Assembly: GCF_963678635.1 (NCBI RefSeq)
Contig: NC_087067.1
Coordinates: 15,079,018-15,143,017, forward strand
From: Symsagittifera roscoffensis
Taxonomy: Eukaryota; Xenacoelomorpha; Acoela; Convolutidae
Direction: 5' to 3'
Length of the DNA stretch: 64,000 bases
Part shown: one piece after another, positions 32,401-37,215 of the stretch
Numbering within the stretch: the stretch's first letter is position 1
Layout: each line of letters starts with the position of its first letter
Program-made: the position numbers and the translations under genes
Notes under the pieces: generated by a model
Databases searched by the model: none
What the model saw: the letters and a program-made list of their open reading frames with translations, nothing else
What the model was told of the DNA's origin: nothing

Positions 32401-34863
32401 ATTGATCCGAAATTTGAAAAATGACATTAGAAATTATAATCACAAAACAATTTCGAACAGTAGTTTTTTTAAATCTTGCAACCCAAACTAGCTGAAAATT
32501 TTTTAAAAAATCAATCCATCTCTACCCTAAAGGCGACCCAAAGTAACTCAGCTGATAAAACATGAGTCGAAACCATCTAGGCCGAATAAAACTTTTCAGC
32601 GAAAAAAAATTAAATAAGAAAAATACAAAGTCAAGCCTATTAATTTTACAGATTTGAGGATTAAATCAAAAACACTTGCTTCCAAGATGATAATTGGTGA
32701 CAGCACCAGTAAATTCACCGATTTGGCAACTAAGCCAAGAAAAGGTAAACAGACAAATGAAAGTCCGATAATTCAAATTTTTTCGGAAAAAAAACCATTT
32801 CATACACATTCTGAAAAAATGAGGTCAGGCCGGGACTCGAACCCGACCTTATGGTACAAAGGTAACCGCATTAGCTCTAGGCCAAGTCGGAAGGATCCTC
32901 GAAGTTGCTAAGGTTCACTAATTAAGCAACTTCACAATTTCTTACTCTGTTGCTTACTGTATTACCTGTAAAATTGTTAACGGGAAAATTTTTAGTCCCC
33001 GGTTACAAGACACTTGTAAAAACTTTGATCCCTTTGTAAAACACAGACAAAACAAGGATAGCCGGTTATTTTGCAAAGAGCACAGGATGCTCCAACCATA
33101 GTCTTAAAACATACAAAAAAAAATTTCTTCAAATTAGTGTCGTTTTTTTCTGTGTGGTGTGATGGTAAACTCTGACCGAAAAATAAAAATTAGTTATATT
33201 CGACAGTCATATTCAAACAGTTCAATTAGAAAAAAATTTCTGTAGAAAAATGACACAATAGAAATAAATATTTTTTTGCAGAAGTTTTTTGAATTTTTGA
33301 CTCCCAAAATGGCGCTTGAAAAATTCAAAAATTAAATTTACTCGATAACACTAAATTTGCACAGCTTAAATTAAGCATAAAAAAGCTATTGCAAGCCTGC
33401 AAAACTTATTAGCTCGAAATTCGTTTTTTTTCGCGACACTGAGAAAGTTTTTTCAAATTTGTTAAAAGCCGTTCAAACTACGACTGAAAGGGCTTTGATA
33501 CCGATGATTATTTGTGATACCTGAGTTTAAGCGGAAAAAAAAAGAAAAAAAAACACCGGCATTCAAAGTTCCTTCACAATTTTCAAATGGTCGGAACACG
33601 AATTTGGCCACTTAACCGATATAACATAACAATAGAGGCCGAATAAAGCTTTCGAGCAAAAAAAAGGGAAAGTAACAACACAGAGGCAAAGCTGCGCTTG
33701 TCAAACATTTGCGAGAACACGACCAAAAGCAGCTCTTTCAAGTGAAATTAAAAAAGTAGAAATGGGCCACGTATTAGCAAAAACTCGGCTACGTGTCGGA
33801 TTCCATTCTGCGACCTAGCAATCTAACCACTCAGCCTAAGCATAAAGCCAAATTATGTATAAATTATGCATTTCAAAAAATTGCTAAATACACTGAGCTC
33901 GAAAATTTCTGAAATCGCGCTTTTTATCATTGTACTGCTGTTTAATACAAAAAACTTTTTTCGGTTCATTTAATGAATTAAAAATGCACCATCTGTGTTA
34001 AGTTTTTACTTATCAAATGATAAAGCACATATGACAATATACTGCTACCGCAGACTACCGATTCAAAAGTGCCACAAAAAGTAGCACTTTTATTAGCGAC
34101 TTAAGTTGAGAAAAAACTTTCAGTTACAATGAAATTGCTTACAGAAAATGAAAACTCCGCAATTAGGCAACTGAGTCTAGGCTAAAAATCTAAAAAAGGC
34201 AAGAAAATTCCACTTTTATAAAGGCTCTGGCCGAATTCAACCATATGGCCATCGCCATCCCCAGGTGTGGTCGTTACCTCAAGGCTAAGTGTGCCGGCGA
34301 AGCTGAGGAATTTGAATTTATTACAAATCAAGCTATAAAATGATTCAAGTGATTTTGTTAAACAAGTTGATGAACTGAAAAAAAAATGATGTAGTCACGC
34401 TTCATAAAGTTTGCTAGATGCAAACGTAAAACTTAATTGAATATCTTGATTGAATGCAAAAACTCAAAAAACCGCAATCTGTTATTAAGAAAAGGATATA
34501 TAAAATTTTCCTATCATGCTTTCTTCTATTTAAAAAATGAGCATGAAGTTTGACAGTTTTGGATATTTCTATTTTTCTTTTTAAATTTCAAGGTTATTTA
34601 AATAAAACCTTAGCATGTTTTATGTGCTGAAATTGATCTGGAACACGCAGAGGAACAGTCGCTTCTTGAAAAGAATGTCGGAAAAACGACTGAGTTTTAT
34701 CTGAGCAGCTGTTGTTTAAAAAGTCCATTCATCTAACTGCGCTTGCCTGTGTGACTACACCGAATCGGACTGAAGATCCACTTTGTTCACACACTATGTC
34801 TTCACTACCCAGCCATCGTCGCCCAGTCACACCCCCACCGCCACCTCCAACCACGCCCAACAT
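2328..34863 (-). CDS. UBE2O: UBE2O-type (E3-independent) E2 ubiquitin-conjugating enzyme, 5' 17 exons (gene level)
   Basis: Known role: UBE2O is a large cytosolic E2/E3 hybrid that recognises orphan or basic substrates through its CR1-CR2 regions and ubiquitinates them with a C-terminal UBC domain. Seen: 17 minus-strand exons with acceptor and donor dinucleotides and fully consistent phases, 2859 nt = 953 codons without a stop. Family-matching stretches in order: N-terminal GSSVRFGVVTQ followed by an acidic Asp/Glu/Ser run; EGYARVAW; LVDRALMPGDAVRRV; CVYDYHLGEIEAVHNI; SFFYPSQQLLLT; CSSVKVGWIV; and the CR2 onset VDIQWQDGSLEQNVL. The start ATG at 34863 has an in-frame TAA upstream. The UBC domain and its catalytic Cys lie off the left edge. 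Odd: about 430 residues (exons 10-16) separate CR1 from CR2, including helical segments I cannot place. A full gypsy-type element sits in the exon 10-11 intron. The identity is strong; individual splice sites are predictions. Confidence 0.9.
3122..3255 (-). CDS. UBE2O: UBE2O exon 16 (acidic)
   Basis: Acceptor TATTTTAG|GGCCTG, donor CCTCAG|GTGATT. It encodes GLDSTEYEDDDSDSYDDVES and further acidic residues, analogous to the acidic stretch just before CR2 in vertebrate UBE2O. The exon ends in phase 2. Confidence 0.72.
3430..3990. repeat. TIR element family B (TGTTCCGACC), diverged copy
   Basis: Starts with 'agcacataatgttccgacca' and 'ggtctttagaaaactacgg'. It contains the family landmarks 'actgaaagggctttaatat', 'gatgattatttgtggtacct' and 'gattttgcgtgga'. 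It lies in the intron between UBE2O exons 16 and 15. The right inverted repeat is degraded. Confidence 0.65.
4071..4231 (-). CDS. UBE2O: UBE2O exon 15 (acidic linker with Asn run)
   Basis: Acceptor TTTTTGTAG|ATTCTCC, donor ACGAT|GTACGT. It encodes DSPTHRVGKRNSTNKED, an acidic GSDGDEG stretch and eight consecutive Asn from a trinucleotide run. The Asp codon is split with exon 14, and the exon ends in phase 0. The plus-strand ORFs over this segment are shadows. Confidence 0.66.
4232..5244. other. UBE2O intron 14: repeat debris
   Basis: 4311-4440 resembles the 5' part of TIR family A (acatagccaacagacaattg) and 4676-4715 the outer end of family B. The open frames here on both strands have no splice support or recognisable motif. 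I see no gene. Confidence 0.5.
5245..5446 (-). CDS. UBE2O: UBE2O exon 14, second ordered insert
   Basis: Acceptor GATTGTAG|AGCAAC, donor CTGAAG|GTACTA. NTRKGDRVTVGSSWNSVV resembles a short beta-barrel strand pair. It is followed by an amphipathic helix-like TVDMANCLNALLECWKEVIT. No family was recognised. Phases 0 to 1 match exons 13 and 15. Confidence 0.68.
5620..5752. repeat. TIR element family D (CAGGGGCGGAT), end fragment
   Basis: Ends 'ctaaatccgcccctgg' and contains 'gtcgaccaaaaatgg' and a G-rich run. It matches one end of the complete copy at 56771-57418. Confidence 0.6.
5792..5960 (-). CDS. UBE2O: UBE2O exon 13 (acidic/polar linker)
   Basis: Acceptor CTCTCCTAG|ACCG, donor CAACAG|GTGAGG. 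It encodes TTTGDHLSGSDFFAYQEHED, then a Thr/Ser/Gln-rich tail. The first base completes an Arg codon from exon 12. The exon ends in phase 0. Confidence 0.68.
7230..7685. mobile_element. TIR element family A (AAGAGTAATGAACG), 456 bp
   Basis: Begins AAGAGTAATGAACG and ends with the near reverse complement 'gttcattactctt'. Internal landmarks: 'acccaacttgagaaaactgg', 'ttccgctggaaat', and a subterminal 'aagacctgtataagagtctt'. No coding capacity, so a non-autonomous MITE-like element. It sits in the UBE2O exon 13-12 intron, followed by an AATAAT-rich microsatellite at 7687-7745. Confidence 0.75.
7940..8042 (-). CDS. UBE2O: UBE2O exon 12 (linker)
   Basis: Acceptor TTCGAACAG|GTATC, donor ACAAG|GTAGTT. 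It encodes about 34 residues (GIMGEQHDEYLGLASG..., ending in ...TANTHT) with no recognised motif. Phases 1 to 2 match both neighbours. Confidence 0.65.
8298..8504 (-). CDS. UBE2O: UBE2O exon 11 (disordered linker)
   Basis: Acceptor TTAATTTCAG|ACGAGG, donor GACAG|GTTAGA. It is rich in Asn, Gln, Ser and Thr (QTSSDYTLDPPTLHIPVR, QNQNQNENRHK), so probably disordered. Its first two bases complete the Asp codon begun by exon 10 across the 15 kb intron that holds the retroelement. It ends in phase 1. Confidence 0.7.
8505..9713. other. UBE2O intron 10, left part: repeat remnants
   Basis: No exon-like signal. 9255-9310 carries a degraded SINE tail (acagagaggcgaagctgcat) and 9350-9560 resembles internal TIR family A. 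The rest is AT-rich single-copy-looking DNA. Confidence 0.5.
9714..10151. mobile_element. TIR element family A, 438 bp
   Basis: Starts AAGAGTAATGA and ends 'cgttcactactctt'. It has the same internal landmarks as the copy at 7230. It is followed immediately by a second 3' half (10152-10413), making a partial tandem. Confidence 0.75.
10152..10413. repeat. TIR element family A, tandem 3' half
   Basis: Resumes at 'aaaattacccaatttgagaa' and ends 'cactacgttcattactctt'. It is joined directly to the preceding copy, which suggests unequal recombination or nested insertion. Confidence 0.65.
10725..10835 (-). repeat. SINE-1 tail fragment
   Basis: Carries the conserved tail read on the minus strand, with the hairpin GCGAAGC-TGC-GCTTCGC followed by 'aaacactagcaagagtacga'. 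The tRNA-like head is missing. Confidence 0.6.
10846..11232. mobile_element. TIR element family A, 387 bp
   Basis: AAGAGTAATGAACG at the left end and 'cgtttattactctt' at the right, an imperfect inverted repeat. A SINE-1 head fragment follows at about 11240-11325, and further family A-like sequence runs to about 11570. Confidence 0.75.
11702..12655 (-). pseudogene. Hydrophobic env-position ORF of the retroelement, two in-frame TAA
   Basis: A single frame of 318 codons ends in TGA at 11702 and is broken only by TAA at 12275-12277 and 12086-12088. It has a polar N-terminal part. Several long hydrophobic stretches then fit membrane segments: IILNIFINFLTIIKLLFIFL and FVIILIIFCNIFLIF before the first TAA, IFLLFVIFITFLSSLILTI after it. 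A Pro/Thr/Gln-rich cytosolic-looking tail follows. It occupies the env position of errantivirus-like elements, but I see no recognisable envelope motif, and the function is not established. Confidence 0.5.
13097..13402 (-). pseudogene. Pol C-terminal extension after in-frame TGA
   Basis: After the TGA at 13403-13405 the pol frame stays open for 101 codons to TAA at 13097. It begins NNLLPYYPKEYALREL, resembling the usual end of gypsy integrase tails (a 'xLxPYY' motif), then becomes Lys/Glu/Gln-rich. The TGA therefore looks internal rather than the original terminator. Confidence 0.6.
13403..16048 (-). CDS. pol: Pol: end of RT, RNase H and integrase
   Basis: Uninterrupted for 881 codons. After the RT thumb comes RNase H (AMCDASNFGIGAALL, then FTDHKPIIFL), and an H-H-C-C zinc-binding module with the spacing of integrases (HTQNIKGHSG ... 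CNECIVC). The DDE core shows ISFDTKGP, LVTDNGTEF and GLAEGMNR. A chromatin-reading domain was not recognised. The frame differs from the upstream RT frame because of an 8-A run at about 16019-16026. The first codons (to about 16030) overlap the RT frame and are probably not a true start. Confidence 0.88.
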   Translation of the reverse strand: MFLCNHRQKKEMFKVLEHYHKILQNENLKAAPDKSHFFLTRVKFLGHNIERKTITPLKSRIDAIQKFQPPTNKKKIQEFLGMLNFLSKYVYKMQLYLRPFYNILRQQNNFEWNTEPQTRFEEIKKLLTEQTSNTIPDPNQPFYAMCDASNFGIGAALLQSHNGTNKMNLISANSRLFTQAELRLSTLMRECTAIIYTLTEYEFLILGSKHPTVLFTDHKPIIFLFTQKSNPNHRVYRFQLILMKFPNLHIVWTAGKNLALPDTLSRNTPPELLTRKTTVEIPKNIKFYLAENETSPRLECKFAVKTDIEKSQINNLQHFPLYLDCQNNHYEVDLLGTSTFKPIPYSQSITNNTQQKRVKQHSNKKDLFPLIEKENLTDKINLSGPQTNDSKYTINQVFDLHDPLDTIPLSKLEIENIFLLPTDKITINTLKQYQNLDPVIRQLKSWLKYKTKPVKADTTILGNETLLRYFRKFNKTTINENTDLLEYQLNESTVPCLPLSMILIAFNISHTQNIKGHSGSEKTYSNFIQHFYFPNAPIWIKVLCNECIVCQLNKPYPNQKQIAQKQDFKGQRLYFNHRISFDTKGPISPSSEGNSYIMVIVDAFTHYVALNPVPHCNAYYAYTTLYEHWIAKFGLPEILVTDNGTEFINNEIITLSHLYNIKHKPRTSHAPWTNGLAEGMNRSLQKYLRCIINGNDTRYTEWSADVKLFPLAYNSQITTTLGMSPYEMVFNQKPRKPIMFTANSHKNAQSHCQPNKESICYNLPLHTHDEDHFHHPQILKLASGTHTEWILNRDKKHNEIYQKVTKKLLQRQNINEQINSRFTPASDLKIGTFVLIPNFNTQKGISKKLQPLRKGTYLIIAKPTDVTYKITDSDQKEIVQH
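16008..16892 (-). pseudogene. pol: Pol: reverse transcriptase N-terminal part, frameshifted
   Basis: RT palm and fingers: NPVIILAKGESLKIVLDARY, then FTTADMNSAYNQMPL and FYGISIGPAAFSAFMSK. The catalytic box is YLDD, a variant of YVDD. The frame runs into a stop shortly after an A8 homopolymer, where the 881-codon frame takes over. Upstream it is separated from protease by TAG (16896-16898) and TAA (16953-16955) in the same frame. Confidence 0.85.
16953..17630 (-). pseudogene. Retropepsin-type protease region
   Basis: The frame is open from just after the TAG at 17631. EIDFLIDSGAESNIINIPTW contains the DSG catalytic triad of retroviral aspartic proteases, and HNIIGMPFISKY is the later 'ILG' flap-side motif. 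It is in the same frame as gag and RT but bounded by a stop on each side. It lies between gag and RT, as expected. Confidence 0.82.
17631..18119 (-). pseudogene. Gag-protease linker in the same frame
   Basis: Between TAA 18120 and TAG 17631 the gag frame is open for about 162 codons. It is acidic and Asn/Ser-rich, with no domain recognised. It joins nucleocapsid to protease without a frame change, so either readthrough or loss of sense codons separates the parts. Confidence 0.55.
18120..21266 (-). pseudogene. gag: Gag with capsid-like region, in-frame TAA, CCHC knuckle
   Basis: 1048 codons in one frame, with a single TAA at 19179-19181 inside the capsid-like region. Upstream of it is a long Gln/Asn/Pro/Thr-rich part, then VEDYLNAVTANLILNIG and DGAARKWFSVLP, typical of gypsy capsids. 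Downstream comes the capsid end, a zinc knuckle CNYCRRYGHSISEC (CX2CX4HX4C), and an Arg/Ser/Asn-rich nucleic-acid-binding tail. It ends at TAA 18120, after which the same frame continues into a further linker. Confidence 0.8.
21241..21708 (-). CDS. Accessory ORF upstream of and overlapping gag
   Basis: 155 codons, ending in TGA 26 nt inside gag and in a different frame. The middle is strongly basic (KRLTIKRKIINKQRQITRKR). It is followed by an acidic/Ser stretch and another basic cluster (SSKRGKRRIKKQYKHK), which would suit RNA binding or nuclear import. No family was recognised. Most gypsy elements have no ORF here. It could be an independent protein or a spliced leader exon. Confidence 0.6.
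   Translation of the reverse strand: MSFKNLGNKQTIVLHNCEIDNKKYDLVITPHTQTVGYIRTKRLTIKRKIINKQRQITRKRFSKNRNAFSESEASNLDELYKLKESIDKNCPIHDQLYFSDSETTSNSSKRGKRRIKKQYKHKPVHFYNWNQPIRHIDSYILTVIKRKNEPHPHSK
21709..22620. repeat. Leader region of the retroelement with short repeats
   Basis: A degenerate motif 'gggttggagaNNagtaNatcga' recurs at about 21813, 21929 and 22142. A 60-bp unit is present twice in tandem (22220-22279 and 22280-22339; landmark 'ccttgatgatc'). No coding frame. It is probably 5' leader or LTR; the boundaries are not resolved. Confidence 0.45.
23218..23245. other. Perfect 13-bp inverted repeat
   Basis: GTGCTGAAATTAC, a 2-nt spacer, then its exact reverse complement. It lies near the upstream end of the retroelement, about 110 bp before a family A remnant. 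It could be a structured LTR end or simple fold-back; the function is unknown. Confidence 0.6.
23354..23492. repeat. TIR family A, 3' remnant
   Basis: Contains 'acctaagtgcattcataaat' and ends 'caatcattactctt'. The matching 5' part is not adjacent. A further family A-like remnant lies on the other side of the retroelement (about 11327-11570), so the element may have inserted into one. Confidence 0.55.
23530..23806 (-). CDS. UBE2O: UBE2O exon 10, helical segment not recognised in other UBE2O proteins
   Basis: Acceptor TGCAATAG|GTAGAT, donor TTCAG|GTGAGC. It encodes 92 residues with regular hydrophobic spacing typical of paired helices: TVLVALEELLELSGVDLEDI, then IASKMSVLAGRLVARSDYAQ and LIVHILRTLEGKGQKRELAI. 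I cannot assign a domain. It starts in phase 0 and ends in phase 1, fitting exons 9 and 11, so I treat it as part of the same transcript rather than a nested gene. Confidence 0.7.
23807..24994. other. UBE2O intron 9
   Basis: 23990-24085 is a SINE-1 tail (cgctccgcaaacactagcca...). The rest, including open frames on the plus strand at 24109-24568, shows no motif, splice context or repeat signature I recognise. Confidence 0.45.
24995..25254 (-). CDS. UBE2O: UBE2O exon 9 (basic, Ser-rich linker)
   Basis: Acceptor TTTTCAG|GTAAAA. It encodes GKKFHCGADVKDHIIDMETR, then a Ser/Asn-rich and Lys-rich stretch (SAKKKSQSKKAGG), resembling the basic 'AKKVKRLLKKQ' segment that follows CR1. The donor at AAT|GTCAGT is the best candidate and gives the phase 0 needed by exon 10; the frame itself continues to about 24896. 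Confidence 0.72.
25596..25842 (-). CDS. UBE2O: UBE2O exon 8 (CR1)
   Basis: Acceptor CTTTCAG|GCT, donor AATATAG|GTGAGT. KVLDVMCSSVKVGWIVRCYG matches the 'VVEEVQVVELKVTWITKSF' strand pair of UBE2O. SPEVRDDTPPETL and LNYSLGDNVMLTV correspond to the following linker and the 'QLGERCLYVFP' strand. The exon ends in phase 1. Confidence 0.9.
26465..26953. mobile_element. TIR element family B (TGTTCCGACC), most complete copy
   Basis: Outer segment 'ggatagccggttactgtgca', inner inverted repeat TTCCGACCAT / ATTGGTCGGAA, and internal landmarks 'actgaaagggctttaatat' and 'gattttgcgtgga'. Non-coding. It lies in the UBE2O exon 8-7 intron. The outer segment is not mirrored at the right end, so the true termini are uncertain. 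Confidence 0.65.
27135..27395. repeat. TIR family A, internal fragment
   Basis: Landmarks 'acccaaattgagaaaactgg', 'gatcaataggtaaa' and 'tttcgctgagaaatctga'. Both terminal repeats are missing. Confidence 0.55.
28015..28258 (-). CDS. UBE2O: UBE2O exon 7 (CR1)
   Basis: Acceptor GGACATAG|GTTC, donor CAAAAG|GTGAGT. RTGFVYDVKESILRRLSVDV and then FFYPSQQLLLTNTPELI match the 'SMNTEDGAKLYDV...GFYPGQVLIGPAKIF' block of UBE2O. The exon ends in a basic stretch (RNKKRQK), in phase 0. Confidence 0.88.
28632..28802 (-). repeat. SINE-1, nearly full length
   Basis: On the minus strand: a tRNA-like head, 'cttggctgagtggttagtgc' (A-box-like), with 'gactcttaatctttagg' in the anticodon-loop position as in tRNA-Lys(CTT), and a B-box-like 'gcagatcgaatcgg'. 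It then runs through 'aattcgaggcgta' to a tail with the hairpin GCGAAGC-GCA-GCTTCGC and 'ctctgt'. Intronic. Confidence 0.75.
29219..29341 (-). CDS. UBE2O: UBE2O exon 6 (CR1)
   Basis: Acceptor AATTGCAG|GCAG, donor GTCAG|GTCAGT. It encodes LYAVPSCRFTAPVRF then GAFCVYDYHLGEIEAVHNIV, matching the 'GDYIAYDCWLGKVYDL' block of UBE2O. Phases 2 to 2 fit both neighbours. Confidence 0.88.
29793..30004 (-). CDS. UBE2O: UBE2O exon 5 (CR1)
   Basis: Acceptor TACTGCAG|TTG, donor AATAG|GTAGGG. LVDRALMPGDAVRRV and TQRGFVKAVSIEFDVALL align with the LVDRSVVPRDVVR...GTVIDVNIDCAVKL region of vertebrate UBE2O. A Ser/Gly-rich loop of about 30 residues is inserted between them. The exon ends in phase 2. Confidence 0.88.
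30092..30395. repeat. TIR family A, 3' two-thirds
   Basis: Begins at 'gcgcttttatgtaaaaaaat' and ends 'cactacgtttatcgactctt'. It lies in the intron between UBE2O exons 5 and 4. Confidence 0.6.
30541..30682 (-). CDS. UBE2O: UBE2O exon 4 (start of CR1)
   Basis: Acceptor GTTATAG|GG, donor AACAAG|GTGATC. VEEGYARVAWF matches the 'GxVRVQWY' beta-strand motif that opens the conserved N-terminal barrel of UBE2O. A Gly-rich loop and a basic KKAKEE stretch follow. The exon ends in phase 0. Confidence 0.8.
31321..31345 (-). CDS. UBE2O: UBE2O exon 3, putative 25-nt microexon
   Basis: Acceptor TTGATATTCAG and strong donor CTG|GTAAGT. The 25 nt encode IRLEQQP plus part of a Trp. It was chosen because it is the only segment I found that converts phase 1 of exon 2 into the phase 2 required by exon 4. 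Transcript evidence would be needed to prove it. Confidence 0.4.
31346..31879. other. UBE2O intron 2
   Basis: The only notable item is a C-run/G-run palindrome-like tract at 31598-31624 (C9 acgcgcgaga G8). The acidic frame of exon 2 continues into 31713-31879, but no better donor was seen there. Confidence 0.4.
31880..31955 (-). CDS. UBE2O: UBE2O exon 2 (acidic Ser/Glu/Asp segment)
   Basis: Acceptor ...TTCCAG|GCATTT. It encodes AFDEETSSSEDEEDSDEEV and a further acidic run, corresponding to the acidic stretch that follows the first conserved block of UBE2O. The frame stays open to about 31713, so the 3' end is inferred. The donor ATG|GTGAAG at 31880 gives phase 1, which is what the next exon needs; a donor slightly further on is possible. 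Confidence 0.65.
32825..32912 (-). repeat. SINE-2 tRNA-like head
   Basis: On the minus strand it carries 'gacttggcctagagctaatg' (A-box-like) and B-box 'gggttcgagtcccggcc'. The two ends do not pair as an acceptor stem and relatives occur at 35766 and 49748, so this is a SINE head and not a tRNA gene. Confidence 0.65.
33056..33598. repeat. TIR element family B, diverged copy
   Basis: Starts 'aaggatagccggttattttg', has 'actgaaagggctttgatac' inside, and ends 'aaatggtcggaaca'. Non-coding. Confidence 0.62.
33679..33842 (-). repeat. SINE-1 copy
   Basis: Tail 'acacagaggcaaagctgcgc' at the plus-left end and tRNA-like head 'gcttaggctgagtggttag' on the minus strand. The head is shortened around the anticodon region. 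Confidence 0.68.
34747..34863 (-). CDS. UBE2O: UBE2O exon 1 (39 codons, GC donor)
   Basis: Starts at ATG 34863-34861, preceded in frame by a TAA. A six-Gly run is followed by RRWLGSEDIV and SSVRFGVV, which matches the N-terminal conserved block of UBE2O. The exon ends CAG|GCAAGC, an exact match to the minor GC-donor consensus. It joins exon 2 in phase 0. The plus-strand ORF across this site is only its antisense shadow. Confidence 0.75.
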
Positions 34864-35765
34864 AGTCGAACAGAACTGTTAGAGAACAGTTGCTTTCGTA
34901 TCTTTCTTCACCTAAATAGAAAAAAAACAGTTTTTCTGTCTATTTCAGTTTGTATTGCCTTGAAACAAAACTTGGTTAGCTCAATTATATTATATTTAAA
35001 CCATAAAAACCAAGTTAAAATATACAAATTTTTTAGGATTGAGAAACGCTAAAATCAATTTTATTACTAAATCATTTGCTGCACTGAGAGGTTAAGAACC
35101 GCACCTTATTCAGCTATTTTGCGAGAAAAGTGTAAAAATTGTGACTGTTTGGATAGAGAAGTTTAAGTTAAGAAAAGGGTTTTCACATTACAAAAATTTT
35201 ACCGAGAACGAGATATTTTCCCCTGATAAAATGAGCATCAGCTAGGACTAGTACTTCATAAAACTATCGACGGGTATGGCACTTTAAACATATCCTGGTT
35301 ATTTTTCTTTGCAATTTTGGTCCGTTAAAAACGCGTTTAGACTTCTGCAGATATAATTGGACAATTATGCAGTATAACATATCCGACACATGCCTAGAAA
35401 ATTGTAGAAAAAAGCCAAAAAATGTTTGAACAATTTTAGTTTCGAATGGTGATTAGAAAATATATCAACTTAATCTGCTGCAAACTCAGAAAAAATGAAG
35501 TCCATATTTTAAACGAGAAGTCAGTAATAATTTTCACTTTCTTAATTATAGAGGGAAATTCACCTTCGCACCTTATAGCACATGAGCTTCAATTGAACTC
35601 AAAAATGCACATATACTAAAGTTCATTCAAAAATGTCTTACTTTGTATGATGCACTTCTTTTGCCCTTCAAGTTACATTAAAAGTTGACTAAGCCGACAA
35701 AACATAAGCAGACAAACCAACTTTTCCCAGAAATAAGTTTTCATTTTCATACCTACTCAAAAAAA

Positions 35766-35845
35766 GTCCGGCCGGGACTCGACACTCAGATCTTAGGAAG
35801 AGTCCCTCTGGACCAAGCGGGAAGGAGTCTGGAAGCTCTTAAGGT
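35766..35845 (-). repeat. SINE-2 tRNA-like head
   Basis: 'ccggccgggactcgacactc' on the plus strand is the B-box region reversed, followed by 'ggaccaagcgggaaggagtc'. It is a relative of the copies at 32825 and 49748. Confidence 0.55.
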
Positions 35846-35951
35846 TCACTAATAAAGCAATTTCAATTTTTAAAAGATTTGTAAGAAAACTTGTGTACGG
35901 ATAAAAAAAGACTTAATACCGATTACAAGACACTTGCTCCCGCAAATTTAA

Positions 35952-36137
35952 ACACAGAGGCAAAGCTTCGCTTCGAAAACATTAGCGAAAACCCGACAAA
36001 AAGCACCTTTATAAAGTAAAATATGAAAAAGTATGAATAAGCCTCAAATATGCAGAAATTCGGCTACGTCAGAGATTCGAACATGCGATCTTCAGATTAA
36101 GAGCCACACACACTAACCACTCAGCCACGGAAGCTTA
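35952..36137 (-). repeat. SINE-1, best preserved head
   Basis: Minus strand: 'ccgtggctgagtggttagtg' (A box), 'ggctcttaatctgaaga' (Lys-CTT-like loop), 'catgttcgaatctctga' (B box), then the conserved body and tail ending 'ctctgtgt'. The acceptor arm is not base-paired. Confidence 0.75.
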
Positions 36138-36646
36138 ATAGCCACCAGAAGATAGAAGATTAAACACTAGCCACCAATAAAGCAGAAAACAGATGCTACG
36201 CAATTTCCAATGCTACTGTGAAATTTCCAAATAAGTGAACACTTTTATTTGCGAGTTAGGTTAGAAAAAAAGAAGGTTCGTGATAACGTGTCAAAAATTT
36301 GATGTTAAATTATGATCAGAACATAAATTTCGAAGCGGTAACAAAGCCGAAAACATTAGAACACACCAGTTGAGCTGACAAAAAACGTTTTCATAAAAAA
36401 ATTCAAAGGCCTACTTTATCAAAAAGAAAAGGGTTAATTACCCAATTTCCAATAATTTATCTTCAAATACAACTTCGCTAAATCCAAAACAAAACCGTGT
36501 AATTGATGTTTCTATGTTTTTGAGGAGAGCGGTGGAAAATCCCGAAAGTATTTTACGAGGGGGTGGGAAACTGGAGAAAAGTCATGGCTCATTTCTGGTT
36601 TTCAATTACTCTCATAAAATTACCATATAAATTTGTTCGAAAATTT

Positions 36647-36836
36647 GGCCCTTTTCCAGTCCACTCTTGATTTTTTCCGGAATTCGATTCACGGAAGACT
36701 TTTGATATTTTAAAATGTACTACATGTCAGCATGAACTAGTGACCCAAATAAACAAATGTTTCTTATGTATAAATTACCGTATGAACAGTTTTTAAATTG
36801 GGATTTTACGAGGGGTGGGGAAACTGGAGAATGGCC
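36647..36836. mobile_element. TIR element family C, 190 bp
   Basis: GGCCCTTTTCCAGT at the left end and 'aaactggagaatggcc' at the right, imperfect inverted repeats. It contains 'tgattttttccggaattcg' and a G-rich 'acgaggggtgggg' near the right end. Non-coding. Confidence 0.7.
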
Positions 36837-37215
36837 AAATACATTTCTCATACAGCAATTTCCATCTAATAAAGGTTGTACAAATCTTTTCACATAGTTC
36901 AAGCTGCCATGTTTTACTGCCGTTAATAATATCAGAAATATTTAGAAACGCTTCATTCAGGCCTTTAATTTTTGTCTACCAAAATGTTTTTCTAAGCTTT
37001 TCAAATCTTGATAAAAACCCTATTAGACCAAAAATTCTGCACCGCATGTCAATTTAAAAAAAAACTGGCAAAAAAGACGTTTTTAGGCACTTTTTGTGAT
37101 ATTGTGACAAGCCCCTACATTTGAATGAGTGAGCCAAAAGGTAATCAGTCTTTTTTCCTTTCAAACCACCACCACCCTCCCCCCCCCCCCCCATACCTCG
37201 AAATGAACATCAATT

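Larger units (their letters stand above)
31956..34746. other. UBE2O intron 1 (GC-AG): repeats
   Basis: Holds a SINE-2 tail (32340-32400) and head (32825-32912), a TIR family B copy (33056-33598), a SINE-1 (33679-33842) and a SINE-2-like head (34215-34315). The plus-strand open frame at 31999-32310 is Lys-rich with no motif, and I do not call it a gene. Confidence 0.5.

Noticed and set aside
32820-32912. Genuine tRNA gene
   Set aside because: A-box- and B-box-like sequences are present, but the two ends do not form an acceptor stem and similar heads recur with a common tail. Interpreted as a SINE. The same applies to 28740, 36060, 49750 and 60620.
34783-35052. Plus-strand ORF rich in Pro and Thr
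   Set aside because: Antisense to UBE2O exon 1; the minus strand encodes the conserved N-terminal block with a start codon and a splice site.
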